From Stentor roeselii (taxonomy: Eukaryota > Ciliophora > Heterotrichea > Heterotrichida > Stentoridae), in NCBI GenBank assembly GCA_006503475.1, contig RSEH01000106.1, positions 1 through 64,000 of the forward strand: a stretch of DNA of 64,000 nt, given 5' to 3'. Positions 56,292 to 64,000 of this stretch are shown here, in pieces; the first letter of the stretch is position 1, and every line of letters begins with the position of its first letter. Below the pieces are notes generated by a model. That model had not been told where the DNA came from and made no database searches. It saw nothing but the letters and a program-made list of their open reading frames with translations. Both the position numbers and the translations under genes were made by a program.

Positions 56292-57242
56292 TTAGATTTT
56301 TCGGAACCTTGATAGAAGCATCTCGCACTTCCAGGACTGAAAAATTAACTTTAGTAAGAAGTGGTGAGAAAATGAGTTTTGCATCTTTTTTTGAAGAAAA
56401 ATTTGGCAATTTTTTAGCTTTTTTTTGTTTTTTTCGTCTCTTTTGTCTTCTGGACGAACTTGGCCTGTTTTGGATGATCTTATTTCTTTTCCTTTCATTG
56501 GTGAGAACTGGCTTTGAACTAGTTTTTCAGTTTCTAAGAACTCGTCTAGTTCTGCTGGGTTTTTCTTGTCTTTAAGACGAGCTGTGACCTTCCCTGCCAA
56601 GTTCTGAGCAACTTTCGGCCTAGCATCTTGATATCTTCTCAGACTTCGAGACCTGGGAGTTCCAGCTCCAGATCCAAGTCCAACACTAGAGCCTCTTCCA
56701 CTACTCTGAGGAGAAAGATTCAATTTCAACTGAGAACTTGACTTCCTAGAGTGACTTCTCAAAGTATTCAAAGCTTCTTTAATACTAAGATCAAGACTGC
56801 TGTTGCTTTCATTCAAGTCCTGAGAAGACTTAAGCGAATACGAAGAGTTCGACCTGTTTATCGTCGCTTTGACAAGAGTAGTGCTTAAAATGAAGTTGAC
56901 CTTCAAAGTCGTGGACAAGAAAGTAAAGAAACTCTTGACTTTCTCGGACTTTGAAGAATTTGAGGCTTTTTGGATTGAAATCAACTTGAGAAGGTGCTCA
57001 AAGTGCTCGAATGGAAGAAGAAGTTTAGAAAGAGAAGCTTGACTTGATGACCGGGTGATCAAAGTTTTCAACTGGGATTGTGAGACGTATGACTAAATAG
57101 AAAATACTGGAATCAGCTTCGAATTCGTGCAAAACTTCTGAAAATCATTTACAGTTATTTTTTTCTCTGACTTGGAGAAGGAGAAAAAGAGTTTTCTCAG
57201 GATTTCTCTGTTAAAGTCAAACAAAAACCAGTCCTTATCCAT
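56292..57242 (-). CDS. EF-hand-like helical protein with disordered tail (2 exons)
   Basis: The spliced protein is 311 aa: exon 57242-57108, a 15-nt intron at 57107-57093, exon 57092-56292. Exon 1 supplies MDKDWFLFDFNREILRKLFF and continues to DFQKFCTNSKLIP; across the junction it reads SYVSQSQLKTLI, then FEHFEHLLKLISI. This F-x-x-F-C...L-I-P...F-x-x-F-x-x-x-L spacing recalls calcium-independent EF-hand-like proteins common in ciliates. The rest is Ser/Arg-rich and basic with a final helical segment. A cytoskeletal role is a guess. The start has a TTAATAAATG context. Confidence 0.65.
57093..57107 (-). other. 15-nt intron in EF-hand-like gene
   Basis: On the minus strand this reads GTATTTTCTATTTAG. 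Splicing joins N-S-K-L-I-P to S-Y-V-S-Q-S and supplies an ATG-initiated first exon, where the downstream frame alone opens only with TTG. A lies at position 10. Confidence 0.9.
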
Positions 57243-57371
57243 TTATTAACTTTAATTGAAGGTGTTTATTTAACTGATTCAAAATTTCTCTTTTAAAGTA
57301 ATCTTTATGAATCATTAAGAAGTCCTCAAATCCTTAAAACTGACCCTTTTCTCTTCCAGTCCTTAATAAAA

Positions 57372-57926
57372 ATGAACAACTCTGAAGATTTCGAAGAAAT
57401 CGACATGGACGAGCCGAATAAAGAGCCGACAGTCTCTCTCTACCAAAAATCAAAGCACATCAAGTATTTTTCTGAAACCTTCTCCACTAATTCCTGTACA
57501 ATCGACCTTAATAAAACTAAACTTCAAACAATCTCCAAGTTTTTTTCAGAAGAAATGCCAAAATCATCGAAAGGTTGCAAAAATTTTTCATTAGACTTCC
57601 CAGAAAGACTTATGAGTTTCAAGCAAATGCTTGAAAATAAGAAAAAATTTTTAAAGCTTGAAAAAGATCTGAAGGATCTTCAAGAATGTACTTTTAAACC
57701 TAAGACCAACCTGCCCACTGGCAAGACTTCTTTGACTTTGATTTGCAAAAAACAGATGGACTATGTCAAGTTGAGGAATATGGCGAAAATTAGGACTAAA
57801 GTCGCCAAGACACCCATCACTATGAATCGACCTGCTGCGAAAGTGAAGGACCCAGCAGTTCATGATAGGTTATATCAAGACTCGAAAATTTTCCTAAGAG
57901 GAAAACTGCAAAGAACTTTTAATTAA
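57372..57926 (+). CDS. small basic protein with ECTFKP motif, possibly ciliary
   Basis: The 184-aa protein is acidic at its N-terminus and basic afterwards. It contains LQECTFKPKTN, a motif (E-C-T-F-x-P) that recurs in ciliary and flagellar proteins of protists, and a later VHDRLYQDSKI segment with the same flavour. No folded domain is evident. I infer a cytoskeleton- or cilium-associated protein with low certainty. Its TAA stop overlaps the stop codon of the convergent SSRP1 gene in a shared TTAA. Confidence 0.55.
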   Translation: MNNSEDFEEIDMDEPNKEPTVSLYQKSKHIKYFSETFSTNSCTIDLNKTKLQTISKFFSEEMPKSSKGCKNFSLDFPERLMSFKQMLENKKKFLKLEKDLKDLQECTFKPKTNLPTGKTSLTLICKKQMDYVKLRNMAKIRTKVAKTPITMNRPAAKVKDPAVHDRLYQDSKIFLRGKLQRTFN

Positions 57927-59002
57927 TTATCTAAGTCTGAAGCATTAAAGCTGTCATCATCTTCATCATCATCAAGTTCCATATGTTCATCAGATTCCTT
58001 ATCCTTTGCCTCTTCTTCATTATTCCTCACAGGAATCTTCTTCTTATTCAAGAACTCAACCAAAAAGCCGTATTCTTCTCTGTCAATTCCAGTGAACTGA
58101 AAGTTTCCATTTTTGCTTGCAATACTAATGTCAAAAGACCGATTAGTAGTGATAGAGTCCTCTGTGATCCTGGCAAACTCAACAAACCTGATCTCCTCGA
58201 ATTTCAAATAAATAACCGGCTTGGGTATGAAGATGAAGGACTTCTGCAGAGGATACAAAAACCCTTCACTCGCCCTGACTGAGCATTTAACAGCACTGGA
58301 GTCGTGTTTGCTTTTAAAGTTTCCTGGAATTATCACAGGCGTTTTAGTGAAAGCTTTTAGAAGTTTCGACATCACATCGAAAGTTTTACCTTCAATTGTT
58401 TTGCTTAATTCACCCTCGAAGAGCTTTGGAATTTCTTCGTCCGGCAGGTTGACAAGAATGCTTTCTTCTGAGTCTTTTGTGAATTGCATCACGACGAATG
58501 GGTATAAAGTGTTGCCTTGCTTTATTGCGACTTCTAAACCTATCACTAGGTTGATGTGGATACCGTCTGGCTTGGGAAGGAGGAAAAGTTTTGTTATGTG
58601 CTTGTAGAGGATCTTGTAATTGTGGGTCTTTCCGTGCATTCTCATGAAGGAATTGAACATGTCGATTGAGTACTTACCACGAGGCACAATCATAGGCAAG
58701 TCATACAAACTAACAATAGACTCTTGTCCGGCATATTCAGTTTTTTCAGATATTTCTTTCGAAAGAGATTCACAAGCATCAATATCAGGTATATGAACAC
58801 GTATTTCACTTAAAACATCATCATCAGCCGTTTCAGGTTGAATAAGTTCAAAAGCCAACTCATTTTTTCCAGGAACAGAGCAATTAGCAATTTCTTTCAA
58901 ATTAATAGAAAAGCTTAACTTTTTATCAACCAAGAACGAAATACAAGAGTTGTTCAATTCAAGTTCTCCCCAATGCCACCCTTTTGAACTAAGATTCGAC
59001 AT
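57923..59002 (-). CDS. SSRP1: FACT complex subunit SSRP1/Pob3, short form
   Basis: The 359-aa protein matches the middle of SSRP1: SSKGWHWGELELNN (human VKGWNWGTVKF), then LPMIVPRGKYSIDMFNSF, MRMHGKTHNYKILYKHI, TKLFLLPKPDGIHINLVI and REEYGFLVEFLNKKKI. The N-terminal PH-like domain of about 100 aa, which pairs with Spt16 in other eukaryotes, is not encoded before the start, and there is no HMG box after the acidic tail (DDDEDDD). FACT moves histones during transcription and replication. The start codon has a GATAAATG context. A split or separate N-terminal gene is possible. Confidence 0.88.
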   Translation of the reverse strand: MSNLSSKGWHWGELELNNSCISFLVDKKLSFSINLKEIANCSVPGKNELAFELIQPETADDDVLSEIRVHIPDIDACESLSKEISEKTEYAGQESIVSLYDLPMIVPRGKYSIDMFNSFMRMHGKTHNYKILYKHITKLFLLPKPDGIHINLVIGLEVAIKQGNTLYPFVVMQFTKDSEESILVNLPDEEIPKLFEGELSKTIEGKTFDVMSKLLKAFTKTPVIIPGNFKSKHDSSAVKCSVRASEGFLYPLQKSFIFIPKPVIYLKFEEIRFVEFARITEDSITTNRSFDISIASKNGNFQFTGIDREEYGFLVEFLNKKKIPVRNNEEEAKDKESDEHMELDDDEDDDSFNASDLDN

Positions 59003-59200
59003 TTATCTTCGCCCCTAAAAGGAGGGCTAAATAAAAATAACAATAATTCTAAAGTCCAAAAAAAAATAATACTTTAGGCTAATACCTAGTTCCAAACATC
59101 ATAAATCATCAAAATTTTCATAAACTTCATAAATACCAAAAAATTTCCCTTCATATTCGCAAAGATCAGCCTTTCCAACATTCAAAACTTTATAATTTAA

Positions 59201-60526
59201 ATGGACAAGTACAAAAAAGTGAGGGTCGTCGGTAAAGGAAGTTTCGGCCATGCAGTCCTCGTCCAAAGCGTCGTCGACAGAAAGCCTTACATTATGAAAA
59301 TTATTGATGTTTCCCGAATGGAGAGAAAACAAAAAGAAGAAGCATTGAATGAGGTGCATGTTTTAAAAGCCATGAGACATCCTTATATTGTCACTTATCG
59401 CGAATCTTTCATGGAAAAACGATGTCTCTGCATTGTTATGGACTACGCTGATGGAGGAGATATGTACGGAAAAATCGCGAATCAGAAAAAGACCGGAAAA
59501 GGATTCCCTGAAAATATGATTTTGGATTGGTTTGTTCAAATTTGTCTTGCTATTAAACACATGCATGATAGAAAAATACTGCATCGGGATTTGAAAACTC
59601 AGAATGTGTTTTTGACTTCGAAGGGAGAAGTTAAAATTGGAGACTTTGGTATTTCGAGAGTACTTCAGCATACTTATGACTGTGCACAAACTGCCATCGG
59701 AACTCCATACTACCTAAGTCCTGAGATCTGCCAAGAAAAGCCGTACAACCAAAAATCCGACATCTGGAGTCTAGGTTGCATTCTCTACGAAATGGTGACT
59801 CTTCGTCACGCATTCGACGCGAGTTCCATGAAAGGTCTCGTTGTAAAAATTCTCCGAGGGACCTACCCCAGCATTCCATCCTGTTACTCTCAAAACCTTC
59901 GAGACCTAATCGACGAGATGTTAGAAAAAGACCCAAAAAAGCGTCCATCAGTAAAAAAAATCCTAGAAAAAGAGTTCTTATCATCAAGGATTTCCCAGTT
60001 ATTATCCCAAACAGTCGCCAAGCACGAATTCGGAAAAGTATTCGCAAGTCGCCAACTCGAAGAAATAAAAGAAGACCGAGAAGACCGTCGACAGACTCCT
60101 GACAGTTCATCAGCAAAGCGAAAAAAAAACAGTGAAGAAGACTCGAAAGATGAAAAACTCGGATATGAAGAAGTCGTTAAAAGTCTTCGTCAATGTCTGG
60201 AAGATAAGAACCCTGACGACTCAGAAGACTTTGAAGAAGAGGCGAATCAAAGGGTCAAGGCTAATTTTTTAACGCCTGAAGGCGGACAACTGCCTGGCGT
60301 TTGTGATAGTGACTCGGCATTTGGACGCATTGAAGCTTTGAGGTGCTATTTGGAAGGACAACTTGGAATGGACAGGTTTATGCAGGCTTATAATTATTTG
60401 TTGGAACCTCCTAGTGATGATGAGGATAATCAACAACTACATGAAATACTTGGGCCTAGGCAAAGCAAGTATATCGCTTTGATACATCAGATGATTGTTT
60501 GTGAGGATGCGTATTACAGGGCTTAA
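59201..60526 (+). CDS. NEK-family (NIMA-related) kinase
   Basis: The 441-aa protein has an N-terminal kinase domain (about 4-256) with VVGKGSFGHAVLVQ, YIMKIIDVSRM, HRDLKTQN, GDFGISRVL and GTPYYLSPEICQEKPYN, the NEK1/3/5-type activation loop. The C-terminal 180 aa are charged, followed by a compact helical end (about 360-440) with RIEALRCYLEGQLGMDRF. NEKs control cilia length, basal bodies and cell-cycle events and are greatly expanded in ciliates. The gene starts 198 bp from the divergent SSRP1 start. Confidence 0.93.
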   Translation: MDKYKKVRVVGKGSFGHAVLVQSVVDRKPYIMKIIDVSRMERKQKEEALNEVHVLKAMRHPYIVTYRESFMEKRCLCIVMDYADGGDMYGKIANQKKTGKGFPENMILDWFVQICLAIKHMHDRKILHRDLKTQNVFLTSKGEVKIGDFGISRVLQHTYDCAQTAIGTPYYLSPEICQEKPYNQKSDIWSLGCILYEMVTLRHAFDASSMKGLVVKILRGTYPSIPSCYSQNLRDLIDEMLEKDPKKRPSVKKILEKEFLSSRISQLLSQTVAKHEFGKVFASRQLEEIKEDREDRRQTPDSSSAKRKKNSEEDSKDEKLGYEEVVKSLRQCLEDKNPDDSEDFEEEANQRVKANFLTPEGGQLPGVCDSDSAFGRIEALRCYLEGQLGMDRFMQAYNYLLEPPSDDEDNQQLHEILGPRQSKYIALIHQMIVCEDAYYRA

Positions 60527-60552
60527 TTTAGTATAATAACTTAGATATTATG

Positions 60553-62961
60553 TCAATTCAACTTACGGATGTCTCGAGTACTGCTGAATGGTGTTTCATT
60601 TTCAGAAAACAATTTGCTTGCATTTAAACTAGGCAATTCAATAAACTGACTGCGATTATTAATCCTCCTAGCAGGAACAGCAGGTTCTTCAGCAAGGCTA
60701 GGAATAGACTGATAACTTCCCATTTCCGAAGCATACCTTGCAGGTCTAGGAGGATTAAAAGAGTTATTAACAAGTGATCCAAGGACAGTGATAAGTTGTT
60801 TCCTCGAGTAAGTCCGATGTTTATACTTAATTCCACTTGGCGCGTAGTTCAAACAAGCCATTTTAAAAGCCGTTAAAATCGTCGGGTTTTGCCCTGAGCA
60901 AGACATGCAATCCGACTTCAAAGAAATATAAGGTTTCTGTGATTTCGACTCAGAGTACCCCAACAACTGCAGCGATTGACGGTCTTCTTCTTCTTGACTA
61001 GTTAAAAGATGCACGATTTTCAAGACTTCCGCAAATGAAACAACAGTTTCATTTAAACCATTCACAAGACTTTCTAACCGCTCGAAACAAGAGGAAGACG
61101 ATTTGAACTCTGAGTGATATAAAGCGATTTGACGTGTCAAGTCAACTTTTTCTTGCTTGTTTCTCATGATTATCTGCTTTATCTCTTCTTGCATCAGGTC
61201 TAAGTTCGTGTGAAGACCTGCCTCGAAGTTCGACTGTTGACTGGAGACTTGACTGATAAAATTTTCAAGTCTTGAATAAGTCGAGTCGATTTTTGACTTA
61301 GACTCTTCAAATGACGAGCTAAAATCATCGAGTCTTTGTTGGAAGTCGTCTTGTTGAGTCTTCAACAGCTGGATGTCAGCCTCGATCCCTGAAAGGTCAA
61401 CTTTCGGGTACTCATGGAAAAAACCAGCACTTCCTAAAGGCAACTCGCGGCTTTCATCAGACTCACTGCGAGGATTGTACTTAAAAAAAGAATTTCCTTC
61501 AAACCGGTTAACTTCTAAGTTTTCTATAAACTCCACATTCGGGCGAAAGGCAGAGTCCAGGTCTTGACTGAGCCGATCAAGAGAATTTTTTTTATTTGAA
61601 TCTGAAAGTTTTAGTTCTTTTTCTTGAAGATCTTCAACTACTTCATCATCGAAATTTTCGATTTTTTCAGGAATTTCTTGAGTTTCTTCTGGTTTTACCT
61701 CGTTTTTTACATCGAGGTTTTCTTCTACTTTTGTAATATCGCCGCTTTTTTCTTCTACTTCTCGGATCAGGTCGCTTGGGTCGACTTCAGGCTTTTCGGA
61801 TAAAGTTGGACTGCTTGGGGCTTTGGGAAAGACTTCTGAGACTTGAACTTCGTGGGGATGTGCCCGGTGGCCTCTTCTTTTGTGGTGTCTTCTTAGTTCT
61901 GAGGAGGAGTCGTATGTGATTTTTCGGTTTGAGGAACCGTTTCGAGCACGGTTTAAAGAAGAGAGTTTTTCTAGTTCTGCCTTTTCGATCTCGATTTTCA
62001 TTATTTCTCGTCGTGAGATGTGCTGGTTGTAAGACTCTTTTGCTTGGTTTGTTAAAGTTTCGATGTTTCCGTAGGGGGTTTGGGAATTTGATATTAGTTC
62101 TTCCATTTTTAACTCGTCGTGCTCGATGAAGGCTTTTAGGTGCTTTGGGCTTAATTTGCAGATTGCCTCGCTTATTGCGTTCCACCTTTCAATAGGTAAA
62201 AAAGTTTGAATATACTCTTCGATACTTCTCCTCTTCTCATCTAACTCTTTAATAGTATCCTTTAATTTATCCACATCTCCCTGCGAAGTTTTCTTAAGTT
62301 TTGCAAATTCGACCAAATCAACTTTTTTCTCAGTATTTTCCTTAAATTCTTTCCTGATTTCTCTGATCATTCTGAAATTCTTTTCAACATCCGCAAGCAT
62401 TTTAGGCAGAGCTTTATCAGTAAAAGCAAGGACAGCATGTTCAGCTTTATCAAGTCGATCACTGGTAATCATCCAGTTCTTCTTCATTTCAGCGACTTGT
62501 CTTTCGACCATTCTGGCCAAGTTGTTTTGTTCTTCAATAATAGCCGATTTGGTATAATTGACAGTATTCGCATATTCCGAAATCTCAGTCCTAGCAGTCC
62601 TAAAGTTTTCATCCATGTTAATAATTTTCAAGTTCATATCATCCACCTTATGAATAGCTTTCTGCACATTTCCAGAGATGCCTTGAATCTTTTGATTGAC
62701 TTCAGACTCAAAAATCTGATTATTCGATTTAAGATCTTGAGAAACTTTAAATACTTCATCAATAAGAGTGATTTTAGACTGGAACGTAGACCAATTGAAC
62801 TCCATAGCATCAAGTCTTTTCTGATGAATAGTATCATGTCTAAATACTTCTTCCATGCTTTCTTGCAATTCCGCCATTCTCCTAACAGTGGGGTTAACAA
62901 GTTCAATGATCATGACCCTGACCTTGTTTTCGAAGGAGTACGGGTCGAAGTCAACTGACAT
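60553..62961 (-). CDS. long coiled-coil protein, unknown (802 aa)
   Basis: The protein starts MSVDFDPYSFENKVRVMIIE and is a nearly continuous coiled coil over about 20-330, with a basic, disordered middle (KITYDSSSELRRHHKRRGHR), an acidic stretch (about 385-470) and a second coiled coil (about 530-650). The C-terminus holds a short helical region with cysteines (SDCMSCSGQNPTILTAF). No catalytic domain is present. Such proteins are common in the ciliate cortex and basal bodies, but the location here is unknown. Start context is TTCATAAATG. Confidence 0.75.
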   Translation of the reverse strand: MSVDFDPYSFENKVRVMIIELVNPTVRRMAELQESMEEVFRHDTIHQKRLDAMEFNWSTFQSKITLIDEVFKVSQDLKSNNQIFESEVNQKIQGISGNVQKAIHKVDDMNLKIINMDENFRTARTEISEYANTVNYTKSAIIEEQNNLARMVERQVAEMKKNWMITSDRLDKAEHAVLAFTDKALPKMLADVEKNFRMIREIRKEFKENTEKKVDLVEFAKLKKTSQGDVDKLKDTIKELDEKRRSIEEYIQTFLPIERWNAISEAICKLSPKHLKAFIEHDELKMEELISNSQTPYGNIETLTNQAKESYNQHISRREIMKIEIEKAELEKLSSLNRARNGSSNRKITYDSSSELRRHHKRRGHRAHPHEVQVSEVFPKAPSSPTLSEKPEVDPSDLIREVEEKSGDITKVEENLDVKNEVKPEETQEIPEKIENFDDEVVEDLQEKELKLSDSNKKNSLDRLSQDLDSAFRPNVEFIENLEVNRFEGNSFFKYNPRSESDESRELPLGSAGFFHEYPKVDLSGIEADIQLLKTQQDDFQQRLDDFSSSFEESKSKIDSTYSRLENFISQVSSQQSNFEAGLHTNLDLMQEEIKQIIMRNKQEKVDLTRQIALYHSEFKSSSSCFERLESLVNGLNETVVSFAEVLKIVHLLTSQEEEDRQSLQLLGYSESKSQKPYISLKSDCMSCSGQNPTILTAFKMACLNYAPSGIKYKHRTYSRKQLITVLGSLVNNSFNPPRPARYASEMGSYQSIPSLAEEPAVPARRINNRSQFIELPSLNASKLFSENETPFSSTRDIRKLN

Positions 62962-63001
62962 TTATGAAGGTTCTGAGCCGAATTATTAACTACCAATTCA
63001 T

Positions 63002-64000
63002 CTACTTCAAAAAAGAAAACCTGCGATGATACTCTTCCTCGTTGATAGCAAGAGTTTCATTCACAAACTCATGATCAAACCAACTGCCCGAGCTTTTATT
63101 ATCTTCACAGTCAGCGTCCAATGACAGTTCTTGAGGCACTTCAGGACTCGACATGTATCCTTCGTCCTGATACGAATCCGCAGTTCTTTCTTTACTCATT
63201 TCATGCTGGTTGATGTAGTTCTGGTACTCTTCATCATTCATCTTAAACTCCGAGTTGCAAGCATCAAGCCAAGGATGTCTAAGTGACTCTTCAGCAGTGA
63301 TTCTTTTTTCAGGTCTAAATTCAAGCATAGGAAGTAAAAAACTTGTCAAACTTTCAGCTTCCGTCATTTTAAACTTGTACTTTTCAATCAAAACATCTTT
63401 CAACAGCCAGATCTTCAATTGTTTTATATTTTTCAAGTCACCATTTGAATTCAGCAGTTTTTTCGAGTAGTTCCCTGATAATCCCCACCCTGGGTTAAAC
63501 AAGCCAAGAGTTTCAATCATCTGCGCCAGGTGGTCCTCGTCTTTGTTGATGTCGTCGTTCGAGCGAGGGTCGAATAGGAAGTCGCCTGTGAGGAGTTCGA
63601 AGAGCATGCAGGCGAAGCTCCAGATGTCCGCTGTGTGATTGTAACCGATGCCCAGAATCACCTCTGGAGAACGGTACTGACGGGTTTGAATCTCTGTTGA
63701 AAAGTGATGGTCCACCCAGCAGGCATTGCCCAGGTCAGCGATTGTTATCTTTAGACCTGGGTCGATTTCTACGTTGTTTATCGAGTCGTCGGTTATTAGC
63801 GGCGACAGGGGCTCTGGAATTATTGGATCTGCTGGTTTTTTTTTCTTGTTTTTACGGGATTTTTTCTTTTTTGAAGGAAGTGAGTCAGTTGTTACTGATG
63901 GAGGCTCTGGAAGGGTTAAAAGGGATTTTTTTTGTTCTTGCTTTTTTTTTCTTTGCCTTTTCTTCTTGTTCATTTTGGATGAGTCTTCTGGAAGTCGTGG
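63002..64000 (-). CDS. SRPK-like protein kinase, C-terminal part (cut by window edge)
   Basis: The frame is open from the right edge (64000) to a stop at 63002, giving at least 332 residues. The visible part starts in the very basic spacer insert (KKKRQRKKKQEQKK and KKKKSRKNKKKK) that splits the catalytic domain in SR-protein kinases. Then comes the C-lobe: ITIADLGNACWVDHHFSTEI, TRQYRSPEVILGIGYNHTAD and IWSFACMLFELLTGDFLFDP, all SRPK-typical. SRPKs phosphorylate splicing SR proteins. The N-lobe and the HRD loop must lie beyond this window, so the internal ATG at 63973 is not the true start. Confidence 0.9.
   Translation of the reverse strand, partial: PRLPEDSSKMNKKKRQRKKKQEQKKSLLTLPEPPSVTTDSLPSKKKKSRKNKKKKPADPIIPEPLSPLITDDSINNVEIDPGLKITIADLGNACWVDHHFSTEIQTRQYRSPEVILGIGYNHTADIWSFACMLFELLTGDFLFDPRSNDDINKDEDHLAQMIETLGLFNPGWGLSGNYSKKLLNSNGDLKNIKQLKIWLLKDVLIEKYKFKMTEAESLTSFLLPMLEFRPEKRITAEESLRHPWLDACNSEFKMNDEEYQNYINQHEMSKERTADSYQDEGYMSSPEVPQELSLDADCEDNKSSGSWFDHEFVNETLAINEEEYHRRFSFLK

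Noticed and set aside
59099-59359. Minus-strand frame as the missing SSRP1 N-terminus
   Set aside because: It overlaps the NEK coding start, ends before the SSRP1 start with stops between, and does not resemble the SSRP1 N-terminal domain.
1-64000. Reassigned UGA (Blepharisma-type code)
   Set aside because: UGA ends the WNK, PUB and AIG1-like genes and does not occur inside long conserved frames; all visible Trp codons are TGG.
1-64000. tRNA, rRNA, snRNA genes, CRISPR arrays, transposons or virus-derived elements
   Set aside because: I looked for T-loop-like GGTTCRA motifs, U6-like sequence, repeat-spacer arrays, terminal inverted repeats and polymerase or integrase motifs and found none convincing.

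Overview
This window looks like macronuclear DNA of a heterotrich ciliate, and a Stentor-like organism fits best. Four things support this. Genes are packed almost end to end. TAA, TAG and TGA all serve as stop codons while Trp is TGG, so the code is standard. Eight introns can be read directly; seven are 15 nt and one is 16 nt, each with GT at the start, AG at the end and an A at position 10. The gene content (dynein-arm assembly factor, CDPKs, REJ/cysteine-rich surface proteins, many kinases) is typical of ciliates. No rRNA, tRNA, CRISPR array, transposon or virus-derived element was recognised.

Layout. 1-4171 is AT-rich and gene-poor, with a PDSS2-like polyprenyl-diphosphate synthase subunit and a possible small ORF. 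4172-17108 holds an ESCRT-III (Snf7) protein, a 2546-aa cysteine-rich/REJ membrane protein, a Cyc8-like TPR protein, a divergent eIF4E and a second cysteine-rich surface protein. 17111-20943 is a cluster of three related kinases with cysteine-rich C-termini; a fourth member lies at 36004-37347. 20954-35937 carries WNK kinase, EF-Ts, PP2C, GST, an OSCA/TMEM63-like channel, an HIBADH-family dehydrogenase, a tetraspan protein, a CDPK, a small acidic membrane protein, CCCH and ELMO proteins, DNAAF1 and an AIG1-like enzyme. 37367-49743 carries PUB and WD40 proteins, a citrate synthase with a PTS2-like signal, CK2 alpha, a CDPK-like kinase, a CAMTA-like factor, a 7TM-RGS protein, a coiled-coil protein and a TMEM8-like protein. 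49744-51654 is an AT-rich desert with a short tandem repeat. 51655-64000 holds FYVE-like, Mei2-like, TRAPPC8, EF-hand-like, a small ECTFKP-motif protein, SSRP1, NEK, a coiled-coil protein and the 3' part of an SRPK-like kinase that runs off the right edge.

The genes do not form an operon-like pathway. A signalling theme stands out: ten protein kinases, a PP2C, CDPK-type calcium sensors, a calmodulin-binding-type transcription factor and a 7TM-RGS protein. Coding regions are often separated by fewer than 25 bp, and some abut or overlap at their stop codons.

The two most unusual observations are (1) a family of at least four kinases sharing an N-terminal signature, a D-L/V-G motif followed by Cys, and a cysteine-rich C-terminal region, which I could not match to a named family; and (2) amino (A+C) versus keto (G+T) composition that alternates in blocks of a few hundred bases, inside genes and regardless of coding strand.
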